In this document: piece after piece, positions 27,007 to 35,920 of the stretch | Position numbering within the stretch: position 1 is the stretch's first letter | How the letters are laid out: each line of letters begins with the position of its first letter | Assembly (NCBI GenBank): GCA_947495775.1 | Contig: CANMAQ010000004.1 | Coordinates: 124,001-188,000, forward strand | Direction: 5' to 3' | Length of the DNA stretch: 64,000 bases | Origin: Jejuia algarum | Lineage (GTDB): Bacteria > Bacteroidota > Bacteroidia > Flavobacteriales > Flavobacteriaceae | The notes under the pieces: generated by a model | What the model saw: the letters and a program-made list of their open reading frames with translations, nothing else | What the model was told of the DNA's origin: nothing | The model's database searches: none | Position numbers and translations under genes: made by a program

Positions 27007-28017
27007 ATGAAACATCTTGTTTACATAGGGAACCGGTTAGCGCAAAAGCATAAAACACAGACGACCATAGATACTTTAGGGAAACAGCTAGAGGACACAG
27101 GGTTTACCCTCTCTTATGCTTCTAGTTACAAAAATGTACTACTACGATGTTTAGATATGCTTTTTACGGTATTTAAACATAGAAAAACTGTAGATTATGT
27201 ATTAATTGATACTTATAGCACGTTAAATTTCTATTACGCTTATCTGGTAAGTAGGCTGTGCTATAGGTGCCATATCAAATACATTCCTATTCTACACGGA
27301 GGTAATTTACCAGAGCGTTTACTAAAATCACCTAAATACTCGCGCCGTATTTTTAGTAATGCTTATGTTAATGTCGCGCCATCCCATTATTTAATGTCGC
27401 GATTTAAAGATTTGGGTTATTCTAATTTAGAATACATACCGAACAGCATTGAAATTAAAAATTACAGTTTTAAACCTCGTCAAATAGATGATATAAAACT
27501 ATTATGGGTAAGATCGTTTTCAAATATGTATAACCCGCAGTTAGCCGTTAAATTAGTAAAGGCATTAAAAGAAGTACATATAGATGCGCGTTTATGTATG
27601 ATAGGACCAGATAATGATGGGAGTATGCTAAGTACAAAAGCGCTTGCAGCATCATTAGGAGTACCTGTTGAATTTACAGGGAAATTAACTAAAACGCAAT
27701 GGCATAAAAAAGCAGAAGATTTTAATGTATTTATCAATACAACAACAATAGATAATACACCTGTAAGCGTTGTAGAAGCCATGGCATTAGGCTTACCTGT
27801 AATATCTACAGATGTAGGAGGTATTCCCTTTCTAATCAATGATGGTACAGATGGGCTTTTAGTACCCTCTAATAATGTAGAGGCCTTTAAAATTGCGATA
27901 TTAAAATTGACTCAGAATCAAGCCTCGTTACACACTATGGTAAAAAAGGCGAGGCGAAAAGTAGAAGCCTTCGATTGGGATACTGTCAAGGAAAAATGGC
28001 GATCTGTATTGTCTTAA
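27007..28017 (+). CDS. glycosyltransferase family 4
   Basis: 336 residues. A TTG at 27004 directly precedes an ATG at 27007; I use the ATG. The N-terminal domain includes YIGNRLAQKHKTQTTIDTLG and YIPILHGGNLPERLLK near residue 98. The donor domain has KLLWVRSFSNMYNPQLAVK near 167, EFTGKLTKTQWHKKAEDFNV and DNTPVSVVEAMALGLPVIST near 248, where the first Glu of the E-x7-E motif is replaced by Asp. It probably adds the last or second sugar, being next to the initiating enzyme, but this is inference from position. Confidence 0.87.
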   Translation: MKHLVYIGNRLAQKHKTQTTIDTLGKQLEDTGFTLSYASSYKNVLLRCLDMLFTVFKHRKTVDYVLIDTYSTLNFYYAYLVSRLCYRCHIKYIPILHGGNLPERLLKSPKYSRRIFSNAYVNVAPSHYLMSRFKDLGYSNLEYIPNSIEIKNYSFKPRQIDDIKLLWVRSFSNMYNPQLAVKLVKALKEVHIDARLCMIGPDNDGSMLSTKALAASLGVPVEFTGKLTKTQWHKKAEDFNVFINTTTIDNTPVSVVEAMALGLPVISTDVGGIPFLINDGTDGLLVPSNNVEAFKIAILKLTQNQASLHTMVKKARRKVEAFDWDTVKEKWRSVLS

Positions 28018-28020
28018 TAC

Positions 28021-28050
28021 TTGTAAATAAAAATTTACTTGTTATATTTG
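28021..28050 (+). promoter_or_regulatory. consensus promoter of the initiating phosphoglycosyl transferase
   Basis: TTG at 28021-28023, a 19-base spacer and TATATTTG at 28043-28050 match the Bacteroidota TTG-N19-TAnnTTTG promoter exactly. Transcription would begin near 28057, about 24 bases before the ATG at 28081. It directly follows the stop of the upstream GT4 gene, so the initiating transferase can be expressed apart from the long operon. Confidence 0.7.
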
Positions 28051-28080
28051 AATGCCCATATAACTTAACTCAAAACCAAG

Positions 28081-29472
28081 ATGCCTAAAAGCTCTATACA
28101 TTTCAATATATCAGAACGAAAAGTGCTTTTAAGAATAGTTGATATCTTGTTTGTTCTGATGGTATTATATGTTGTGGGACACCTTTTTGAGTTTAGTTAT
28201 TTTTACATTACTCAAGAAAATTGCACATGGATATTAGTGCTAATACTTTACATTTCTATTTTTGGATCTATTTTCGAATTGTACGATTTACAAAAGTCAA
28301 GTAAATTTGATAAAGTATGGATTAATGTATTACTCACGTCTTCGGCAACGGTACTGTTTTATATGTTAACCCCATATTTAACTCCTGTATTACCCGCTAA
28401 TAGACTTCAAATTGTCTATTTTTTTCTATCTGTATTCGTAGCAATACTTATATGGCGATTTGCGTATACGCATTTTATATTCTCGCCGCGTTTTTATAAG
28501 AAGGTACTACTGGTTGGTGAGACTTCAAATATTAGAGCAATAATAGAAACTTTTAAAGATGCAGATCCTAATTATAAAGTTATGGGGTTCATTAATTGTG
28601 AGCTTAAAAAGGGAGAGAAATTAAATCATAAAGATGTCGTAGAGTATCAGCCTAAGCACATTTTTAAAGTTATTAAAGATGAAAACGTCTCCGAAGTTGT
28701 AATCGCGAGTTACAATTCTGAAAATATAACGCCTACACTCTATAAAGATCTTATAACACTGTTAGAACGCGGTATCCCTATAAAGGAGTACACTCAGGTT
28801 TATGAAGAATTAACACAGCGGATACCTGTACAATTTGTAGGTAAGGATTTTTACAAGTATTTTCCCTTTAGTAGGACTAACCAAAATAAAATGTACCTGT
28901 TTTTTTATAGGCTTTTTGATATTTTAATTTCTGTACTGGGAGGAGTATTTAGTGTGCTATTTGTTCCATTTATACTTTTAGGTAATCTACTGGGCAATAG
29001 AGGGCCTTTATTTTATGTCCAAGAACGTATTGGTAAAAACGGAAAGGTATTTAAAATTATAAAATACAGAACAATGGTCACCGATGCCGAAAAAAATGGA
29101 GCTGTATGGGCAGAAAAGAACGATTCTAGAATAACACCTTTTGGCAAATTTATGAGAAGTTCACGAATAGATGAAATGCCTCAGTTTATTAATGTTTTAA
29201 AAGGCGAGATGAGTTTAATAGGGCCAAGGCCTGAACGTCCTTATTTTGTAAAAGAATTGTCTGAGGTATTGCCTTTTTATGAAACGCGCCACATCATTAA
29301 ACCCGGATTAACAGGTTGGGCACAAGTAAAAACACGTTACGGATCTTCTGTAGATGATAGTTTGTTAAAGTTACAGCATGATTTGTATTATATAAAACAC
29401 CGTAGTTTTGCTCTAGATGTGAATATTTTAGTAAAAACATTAAGCACAGTTATCTTTTTTAGAGGACAGTAG
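28081..29472 (+). CDS. initiating polyprenyl glycosylphosphotransferase (WcaJ/WbaP family)
   Basis: 463 residues. Four N-terminal membrane helices (about 14-34, 46-66, 82-100, 106-126) are followed by a Rossmann-like domain (KVLLVGETSNIRAIIETF), another helix near 278-298 and a C-terminal PGT domain: FKIIKYRTMVTDAEKNG near 322, SSRIDEMPQFINVLKGEMS near 360 with the catalytic Asp-Glu pair, IGPRPERPYFVK and KPGLTGWAQVKTRYG. It moves a sugar-1-phosphate from a nucleotide sugar to undecaprenyl phosphate, the first step of repeat-unit synthesis. Galactose-P or glucose-P is typical but not proven. Its last 14 bases overlap the end of the facing gene. Confidence 0.93.
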   Translation: MPKSSIHFNISERKVLLRIVDILFVLMVLYVVGHLFEFSYFYITQENCTWILVLILYISIFGSIFELYDLQKSSKFDKVWINVLLTSSATVLFYMLTPYLTPVLPANRLQIVYFFLSVFVAILIWRFAYTHFIFSPRFYKKVLLVGETSNIRAIIETFKDADPNYKVMGFINCELKKGEKLNHKDVVEYQPKHIFKVIKDENVSEVVIASYNSENITPTLYKDLITLLERGIPIKEYTQVYEELTQRIPVQFVGKDFYKYFPFSRTNQNKMYLFFYRLFDILISVLGGVFSVLFVPFILLGNLLGNRGPLFYVQERIGKNGKVFKIIKYRTMVTDAEKNGAVWAEKNDSRITPFGKFMRSSRIDEMPQFINVLKGEMSLIGPRPERPYFVKELSEVLPFYETRHIIKPGLTGWAQVKTRYGSSVDDSLLKLQHDLYYIKHRSFALDVNILVKTLSTVIFFRGQ

Positions 29473-30634
29473 TGTTGCTAAAGTATTTTGTTAGGTACGC
29501 ATAACGAATAGCTAGAGCTAGGAATAGAGGCGCTAAAGCCGTAGCAAAAACTTGTACACCGCTTATCCAATGAAAGGCCAACAGCGCTAATAGTATTAAA
29601 TTAAATTTTAAATAACGCGGAAACCAAGGACTTACTTTTGCTTTAGAGATTTGAAATAATGACAGTATATTTAAAGCATTAGCCCATAGTACGTTATAGT
29701 TGTTATGAGTCGCTTCATGGTCTGTCGCAAACCAAAGTAATAAAATAACCACCCCAGTAATTCCTGTAACTAGGAAGATAATACCATCTAATAATTTTGT
29801 TCTTTTATAATATTGATAATCTCTGTAAGTTATAAATAGAATAAGAAACGCTAAGAGGCTTAGTATAAAAAAAGGCCTCAATAAAAAATGTAATTCGCTT
29901 TTAGCAGGTTTGGCTTCAAGAAGTGAGGTACTAGATGTAATTAGTGGTGCTTTAGTAGCACCAAAGGTTGTGTTTTTAAAAAAGGCATAAATATTTTCAG
30001 GTAAAAACATATGCTCCTCTGGAGATGCCATGGTATCAATTACTGCACCTAAGGCGATGTCTATACCCACGCTGCCCCAAGAATTTTGACTTAAATTGTT
30101 TTGAATTAAAGTTCTAAAAGTAGCATCCTTATACGTGTTAGGCGGATTGAAATTTATAGAATTGTGACTTACTGTCGCTAAAACATCTTTAATTCTAGTC
30201 GCACAATTATCAAAAAAGAAATCGTACAGATAGGCCCTGTTTTCTGGTTTGTAATTGGAAATTAAAAAGTTATAAAGCGTTTGTTTTTGAGAAGGATCAA
30301 GGTTTAGTGTTTGCGCGTTAATACTTCTATTGTAATAGGCATAAATGCGATAAAACCGACTAAAGTCCGTCTTACTCATCATATAGTTTAATTTGCCTTG
30401 TGTAAATTTTAAGTAGAAATTAGGAGTGTCAAAATCGTAAGCGCCATACCCGTATACGACATCTATACCTAAATGGGGATCTTTAACTCTAAAGGCACTA
30501 TGGCCAAAGGCGTCATTTAAAGAATTGCCGGGACCTACTGTTAAAACGCTTATTTCTGCTTTAGGAGAAAGGGTTTGTGCGTAAGCTTGCGTCAAACAAA
30601 GGAAAACTATAAGAAGGGTAACTCGTAATCGCAT
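29459..30634 (-). CDS. Lnb/DUF4105 membrane protein, lipoprotein N-acyltransferase candidate
   Basis: 391 residues from the ATG at 30634; a TTG lies directly upstream. A signal peptide (about 1-20) is followed by a periplasmic domain of the DUF4105/Lnb_N family: DAFGHSAFRVKD near residue 42 supplies the His and FFDNCATRIKDVL near 146 the Cys of the expected Cys-His pair. About five membrane helices follow from residue 245. Lnb has been described as the enzyme that N-acylates lipoproteins in Bacteroides, where Lnt is absent, so this is probably its counterpart. It is an outward-facing inner-membrane protein. It overlaps the glycosylphosphotransferase gene tail to tail by 14 bases. Confidence 0.75.
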   Translation of the reverse strand: MRLRVTLLIVFLCLTQAYAQTLSPKAEISVLTVGPGNSLNDAFGHSAFRVKDPHLGIDVVYGYGAYDFDTPNFYLKFTQGKLNYMMSKTDFSRFYRIYAYYNRSINAQTLNLDPSQKQTLYNFLISNYKPENRAYLYDFFFDNCATRIKDVLATVSHNSINFNPPNTYKDATFRTLIQNNLSQNSWGSVGIDIALGAVIDTMASPEEHMFLPENIYAFFKNTTFGATKAPLITSSTSLLEAKPAKSELHFLLRPFFILSLLAFLILFITYRDYQYYKRTKLLDGIIFLVTGITGVVILLLWFATDHEATHNNYNVLWANALNILSLFQISKAKVSPWFPRYLKFNLILLALLAFHWISGVQVFATALAPLFLALAIRYAYLTKYFSNTTVL

Positions 30635-30768
30635 CAAATTAGTTTTTGCGTTTTGTGTAGAGGTGAAAATAGTGTTTTTTTATGAATAACGCATAAACGC
30701 TAAAGCCTTATTCTATAGCCATAGAAAAGTGCTAGACGTTTTTACGAAGCATTAGGTGCGTACTAAGA

Positions 30769-31845
30769 CTATCTAAAAATACTAAAATCGAGTTTTAAGG
30801 AAAAAACATTAGAATATAGAGCTATACTTTGGTCTCCAATATCGGTAAACGCATAATCAACATGAATACCCTTGTACTTAAACCCTAAACCTAAACTAGG
30901 TTGAAAGGTTAACTGCTCAGAATTGTCTATCTGCAATTCATTTTGAAAATTACCAACACCACCCCTAAGGTATACGAGACTGTTGTATGCAAATTCAAAA
31001 CCAGCAGCAGGATTAACACTGGCAAAAGAGGTAGACACAATATCATTGTTTTCAGAAAAACGAACATTTAAATTGGCAGAAGCTAAAAGCGTATAGTCGT
31101 AATGAAACTCGATAAGTTTAGAGATGCCTACTTGTAATTTAGGAATGGTAATTTCTGTAGTTTCAGGTAAATCTTGGTTTTGCCCCTCAACAGCGTTTCG
31201 TATCGTTTCGAATGCTTCTTCGTTGATAGACCAAGAATTATACGTTGTTGTAATATCTCTGGCCATAACACCAAATTTCCAATTATTACCAGATTCAAAT
31301 TGAATTCCAAAATCTAACCCAACACCCCAAGCCGATGCAAAATCACCAATAATACGTCTTATTACTTTTGCATTTACACCATAGTTTAAACCATCAAGAG
31401 GTAATTTTCTGGCATAAGAAAATGTAAGTCCATAATCGGCTGTAGAAAACAAACTAATACGATCGAAGTTAATGTTGCCTTGGGAATCTATAAGTTGCGT
31501 GGTGTTTAAAATGTCGTCCACAGCAAAACGAATTAGAGAGATACCGATAACGCTTCTATCATCTAAAGGTTTTGCGAACGCCGCATAGTCATAATTAGCA
31601 ATATTGGCAAAATAGCTAGAGTGCATAAGTGCTAATTGGCTGTCTTCTACATGCACTAAACCTGCAGGGTTCCAATAGCCAGAGTTTACATCGCTGGTAT
31701 GTGCTGTAACAGCACTGCTCATACCTAGTGCCGCAGCATCTACCCCAATATTCAAAAATTCATTAGAATATTTTCTAGCAGCTTGACTAAATGAGGAGAG
31801 CGAGATTACACTTAAAAAAGTAAATATATATAGTCTCAATCGCAA
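30769..31845 (-). CDS. PorV/PorQ family outer-membrane protein
   Basis: 358 residues starting at a TTG; a signal peptide ends near residue 21 (SLSSFSQA). EFLNIGVDAAALGMSSAVTA and SGYWNPAGLVHVEDSQLALM are the N-terminal hallmark of the PorV/UPF0164 beta-barrel family, related to FadL. The rest alternates short strands and ends in a Phe-containing strand (LKLDFSIFR), fitting outer-membrane insertion. PorV shuttles T9SS cargo to attachment; paralogs such as PorQ or PorV2 have less certain roles. No other T9SS machinery gene is adjacent, so I call it a family member and not PorV itself. Confidence 0.8.
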   Translation of the reverse strand: MRLRLYIFTFLSVISLSSFSQAARKYSNEFLNIGVDAAALGMSSAVTAHTSDVNSGYWNPAGLVHVEDSQLALMHSSYFANIANYDYAAFAKPLDDRSVIGISLIRFAVDDILNTTQLIDSQGNINFDRISLFSTADYGLTFSYARKLPLDGLNYGVNAKVIRRIIGDFASAWGVGLDFGIQFESGNNWKFGVMARDITTTYNSWSINEEAFETIRNAVEGQNQDLPETTEITIPKLQVGISKLIEFHYDYTLLASANLNVRFSENNDIVSTSFASVNPAAGFEFAYNSLVYLRGGVGNFQNELQIDNSEQLTFQPSLGLGFKYKGIHVDYAFTDIGDQSIALYSNVFSLKLDFSIFR

Positions 31846-32033
31846 TTTTTTTTACAAAGATGCACATAATAGGTCTTTTTTCATAGCATTTTGAGGTAAA
31901 ACCATAGCACATTACATGCAGTTATAACGGTAATAGAGGGCACATATTGTTTGAAATGCGACAAAAAAAAGAGATATTATCTATTAATAGCGCATAAGAC
32001 AAATTGTTTTTTATTTTTACCAAAATTTTTTTG

Positions 32034-32792
32034 ATGAAGACACACATTCCTAATGCATTAACCTTACTCAATTTATTTTGTGGGTGCATTGCCGTACTCG
32101 CTGCTGTAAATAATGCTTTTGTTGCAGCTGCATGCTTCGTTTTCTCAGGAATATTCTTCGATTTTTTTGATGGTTTTGCAGCGCGAAAATTAAACGTACA
32201 AAGCGACTTAGGTTTGCAATTAGATTCTCTTGCAGATATGGTTACTAGTGGCTTAGTGCCAGGTATTATTATGTTTAAATTATTAAGCCTAAGCGTAACA
32301 GATGCTACAGGAATAACTTGGGAAACACAGGCTAATATTTTAGGACAGCAATCGGGGTATAGCATTACAAATACAGCAGTGCCTTTATTAGGGCTATTAA
32401 TAACACTAGCATCTGCTTATAGGCTTGCTAAGTTTAATATAGATACCGATCAGCAAACCTTTTTTAAAGGATTACCCACACCTGCCAATGCCCTTTTAAT
32501 TTTAGCATTACCTCTCATCTTAGAGTACCAAAACAATGATGCTATTAATGCCGTTATTTTAAACACGTGGTTCTTAGTGCTATTAACAGGGTTTAGTTGT
32601 TGGATCTTAAACGCCAAGGTAAAATTGTTCGCTTTAAAATTTAAGGATTTTAGCTTTAAAGCCAATGCAACACGATATATATTCATCATACTGTGTTTGG
32701 TATTACTTGTAATATTACATTTTGCGGCCATTCCTCTCATCATTATAATCTATATATTAATGTCTGTTATAGACACTATTAAAACTAAATAA
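32034..32792 (+). CDS. pssA: CDP-diacylglycerol--serine O-phosphatidyltransferase
   Basis: 252 residues from the ATG at 32034; an in-frame TTG 30 bases upstream is unlikely as it adds no conserved sequence. IPNALTLLNLFCGCIAVLAA opens the protein and the CDP-alcohol phosphotransferase motif is exact: D46-G47, A50-R51, G60, D64 and D68. About six to seven membrane helices. It makes phosphatidylserine, the precursor of phosphatidylethanolamine, at the cytoplasmic membrane. It is divergent from the PorV-like gene and nine bases before a TerC gene. Confidence 0.92.
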   Translation: MKTHIPNALTLLNLFCGCIAVLAAVNNAFVAAACFVFSGIFFDFFDGFAARKLNVQSDLGLQLDSLADMVTSGLVPGIIMFKLLSLSVTDATGITWETQANILGQQSGYSITNTAVPLLGLLITLASAYRLAKFNIDTDQQTFFKGLPTPANALLILALPLILEYQNNDAINAVILNTWFLVLLTGFSCWILNAKVKLFALKFKDFSFKANATRYIFIILCLVLLVILHFAAIPLIIIIYILMSVIDTIKTK

Positions 32793-32801
32793 AACAAGAT
32801 C

Positions 32802-33629
32802 ATGTTAGAAAATATTTTTACATTAATAATGTTAGTGCTTTTACAAGCTGTATTAGGTTTCGATAATCTTTTATACATTTCTTTAGAAAGTAAAAAAGCA
32901 CCTGTAGAAGATAGAAAACGCGTTAGAAAAGTAGGTATACTTATCGCCATAGGCTTGCGTATTGTGTTGTTGTTTGTCTTAGTATCTATTATTGATTTGT
33001 TTCAAGAGCCTTTTTCATTCTTAACAGGAGGAATAGATGATGTTTTAAAGTTTGCTTTTAATGGACACAGCATAATTGTTTTAGTAGGTGGTGGATTTAT
33101 CATCTATACTGCTATAAAAGAAATCTGGCATATGATTTCTCTAGGAGATTTATCGCATGATGTTGAAGGCGAAGAAAATTCGAGATCAAAGTCCTCTAAT
33201 GCGGTAGTTGTAAGTATCGTTTTAATGAATTTGGTATTTTCTTTCGATTCTATTCTGGCAGCGATAGGACTTACCAGTTCTATAGAAAGCGAAACTACAG
33301 CGTTTATTATAATGGCCATTGCCATCGTAATTAGTGGGCTGTTAATGTTGTTTCTTGCTGATAGAATATCTGTGTTTTTGGCAAAAAATAGAATGTACGA
33401 AGTATTGGGACTTTTTATCCTTTTTATTGTTGGTATTATGCTTATCACTGAAGGTGGACATCTAGCCCACTTGAAAATATTTGGTAACGAAATTGTACCG
33501 ATGAGTAAGACCACATTTTATTTTGTAATTGCAGTTTTAGTGGTTGTCGATGTTGTACAAGGGCGCTATCAGAAAAAATTATTGTTAGAACAAAGTAAAA
33601 CCAAAACTACAGGTCAAAAGGAGCTTTAA
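32802..33629 (+). CDS. TerC family integral membrane protein
   Basis: 275 residues with about seven hydrophobic segments. The TerC-type motif VLGFDNLLYISLESKK near residue 17 and its internal repeat NLVFSFDSILAAIGL near 143 provide paired Asp residues in the membrane (FDN and FDS), as in TerC/YkoY proteins. Members export manganese and are used for metallation of secreted proteins in some bacteria. The segment DVEGEENSRSKSSN near residue 120 is a charged cytoplasmic loop. It probably shares a transcript with pssA. Confidence 0.85.
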   Translation: MLENIFTLIMLVLLQAVLGFDNLLYISLESKKAPVEDRKRVRKVGILIAIGLRIVLLFVLVSIIDLFQEPFSFLTGGIDDVLKFAFNGHSIIVLVGGGFIIYTAIKEIWHMISLGDLSHDVEGEENSRSKSSNAVVVSIVLMNLVFSFDSILAAIGLTSSIESETTAFIIMAIAIVISGLLMLFLADRISVFLAKNRMYEVLGLFILFIVGIMLITEGGHLAHLKIFGNEIVPMSKTTFYFVIAVLVVVDVVQGRYQKKLLLEQSKTKTTGQKEL

Positions 33630-33759
33630 GCCTTAGATTTTAGAAACTGTGTAAAGGTTATAAGTGTCTAATTTTTTGAAATTCAAAAGGTTAAAATTCG
33701 TGTAATTGCTAAAATAGTGGTAAATTTAGAGGGAATGCCCTATTTAAAATTGCCGAACT

Positions 33760-34917
33760 ATGAAACACATATCACGATTAACAGGCCTACTCGTATTGTT
33801 TTTAGTAATGTACAGTTGTTCGACTTCAGATACAGACGATGCTGATGGTATTGAGAAAATTGAACGTGAAGACGAGGTACCTGAGGGCGAAGCACCTGAA
33901 GCGTTACAAGATATTGGTGTGATTCGAAACATTACAGCAAAGGCTTTGGTTGCCGATATGAAACCAGGTTGGAACCTAGGAAATTCTTTTGATGTTAGAA
34001 GTAGTGATAAAACCCTATGGGGAAATCCTTTGCCAACAACAGCGCTAGTAGATGCTGTTTACAACCGGGGCTTTAGAACCTTGCGATTACCCATAACTTG
34101 GGGATATAATATGGGAGACGCCCCAGGTTTTGAAATTCAAAGTGCCTACCTTTCAAGAATTAATAGCATTGTACAACACGCCATAGAAAAAGGTATGTAT
34201 GTGATAATTAATAGCCACCATGATGACGAATGGATTGTTCCTACAGCGGCCAATGCTGCGACTACAAGACTTAGGCTGAGTAGGGTTTGGACTCAAATAG
34301 CCGAACATTTTAAAAACTACAGTGATTATTTAATTTTTGAACTCTTAAATGAACCTCGACATGTCGGTACGCCAGAAGAGTGGACTGGGGGAACAGAAGA
34401 AGGTAGACGTGTTTTAAATACATATTACCAAACCGCATTAGATGCTGTTAGAGCAACAGGGGGCAATAATGCGCTAAGAAAAATAATGATAGCGCCCTAT
34501 GCCGCTTCTACATTAAAAGTAGCTTGGGATGACTTTGAAATTCCTAATGAAGATAAAGATGTTATCATCTCATTACATGCATATTTCCCTTTTCCTTTCG
34601 CTTTAGAGGGTAGTGACCCCGATTGGGGTTCAGATGCCGATAAACAGGCTGTAGACGCCCTAATGAATCGTATAGAAGCAGAGTTTATAACTAAAGATCG
34701 TCCAGTAGTGATGGGTGAATGGGGGAGTGTAGGGACGCTTGCTATAGCTTCAGAACGTCTAAAACATGCTTCATATTACACACAAGCCTGTCTTAGTAAG
34801 GGGATTGTACCTATAGTTTGGGATAATGGCAATGCGAATGAGTTTGGTTTAATCAGTAGAGTAGGATTGTCTTGGAACTTTCCAACACTAGCAGATGCTG
34901 CTGCAAATGTTAACTAA
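33760..34917 (+). CDS. glycoside hydrolase family 5 lipoprotein (endo-beta-glucanase-like)
   Basis: 385 residues. A lipoprotein signal ends at Cys20 (LVMYSCSTSDTDDADG); the acidic residues after the cysteine resemble the Bacteroidota lipoprotein export signal, so surface exposure is likely. After an acidic linker (about 24-52) the GH5 barrel begins: PGWNLGNSFDVR near 68, RTLRLPITWGYNM near 108, IINSHHDDEW near 148, FELLNEPRHVG with acid/base E198, and VVMGEWGSVG with nucleophile E320. It hydrolyses beta-glucan or beta-mannan chains. There are no SusC/SusD genes nearby, so it is not part of a usual utilisation locus. A role in processing own glycans is possible. Confidence 0.88.
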   Translation: MKHISRLTGLLVLFLVMYSCSTSDTDDADGIEKIEREDEVPEGEAPEALQDIGVIRNITAKALVADMKPGWNLGNSFDVRSSDKTLWGNPLPTTALVDAVYNRGFRTLRLPITWGYNMGDAPGFEIQSAYLSRINSIVQHAIEKGMYVIINSHHDDEWIVPTAANAATTRLRLSRVWTQIAEHFKNYSDYLIFELLNEPRHVGTPEEWTGGTEEGRRVLNTYYQTALDAVRATGGNNALRKIMIAPYAASTLKVAWDDFEIPNEDKDVIISLHAYFPFPFALEGSDPDWGSDADKQAVDALMNRIEAEFITKDRPVVMGEWGSVGTLAIASERLKHASYYTQACLSKGIVPIVWDNGNANEFGLISRVGLSWNFPTLADAAANVN

Positions 34918-35092
34918 TACTAATGTAGGTTGTAATTACTAAAACACAAATTAAGACTGCTTCTTCTTTCTTTAGTGGGCAGAGATATCTGAAAAAGCGT
35001 CATAACTACACTTTTTTTCGTATTGAAATAGAATACAAAGTGCGACTATAGTACAATGATTTCAAACGCTATAAAACGTTTATAGGGAATTA

Positions 35093-35833
35093 TTAATCTC
35101 GTATTTTCTTTTTTCTTAGCTCAAAGTTTTGCCCTAAGTATACCTTGCGAACCATTTCATCATTAGCCAGTTCTTCAGGCTCTCCAGCTTTAAGAATACT
35201 ACCTTCAAACATTAAATACGTTCTGTCTGTAATGGCTAAAGTTTCTTGTACGTTATGATCGGTAATGAGAATACCAATATTCTTTTTGGTAAGCTGTGCA
35301 ACAATACGTTGTATGTCTTCTACAGCCACAGGATCCACACCCGCAAAAGGTTCATCGAGGAGTATAAAACTAGGGTCAGTAGCTAAGGCACGTGCTATTT
35401 CAGTACGACGACGTTCACCTCCAGATAATAAGTCGCCTCTGCTTTTTCGAATATGGCCAAGGCTAAATTCTTCTATTAAAGATTCCATTTTCATGACCTG
35501 TTCCTTCTTACTCAACTTTGTAAGTTGCAACACACTTAAAATATTATCTTCAATACTCAATTTCCTAAACACAGACGCTTCTTGGGCTAAATAGCCAATA
35601 CCATTCTGAGCTCTTTTGTACATAGGGAATTTAGTGATTTCAGTATCATCTAAGAAAATATGGCCACTATTCGGTTTTACCAAACCTACAGTCATATAAA
35701 ATGAAGTCGTTTTTCCTGCGCCATTAGGCCCTAAAAGTCCAACAATTTCTCCTTGATTAACTTCTAAAGAAACGTCTTTTACGACTTTCCGTCCATTGTA
35801 GGACTTCATTAAATGTTCTGCTCTTAAAATCAT
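35093..35833 (-). CDS. lptB: LPS export ABC transporter ATP-binding protein LptB
   Basis: 246 residues. Walker A GPNGAGKTTS (K41), Q-loop GYLAQEASVFRKLS, the signature LLSGGERRRTEIARAL and Walker B FILLDEPFAGVDP are all present. The SGGERRR signature and AQEASVFRKL are characteristic of LptB among ABC ATPases. It powers extraction of LPS from the inner membrane with LptF and LptG, which are not in the window. It lies 87 bases after tatC and at the end of the kdsD-tatC-lptB string, linking Kdo supply with LPS transport. Confidence 0.95.
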   Translation of the reverse strand: MILRAEHLMKSYNGRKVVKDVSLEVNQGEIVGLLGPNGAGKTTSFYMTVGLVKPNSGHIFLDDTEITKFPMYKRAQNGIGYLAQEASVFRKLSIEDNILSVLQLTKLSKKEQVMKMESLIEEFSLGHIRKSRGDLLSGGERRRTEIARALATDPSFILLDEPFAGVDPVAVEDIQRIVAQLTKKNIGILITDHNVQETLAITDRTYLMFEGSILKAGEPEELANDEMVRKVYLGQNFELRKKKIRD

Positions 35834-35920
35834 AATTGCAATAACGTAAAAAAATATGAATTATTACTAAGTTTACAAGTGGTCTTTACAGGACATGCAC
35901 CAAGTTTCTATAGGGTTATA

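Noticed and set aside
33104..33514. 136-codon - strand frame inside the TerC gene
   Set aside because: It is a shadow of the membrane protein coding sequence, with no motif or start signal.
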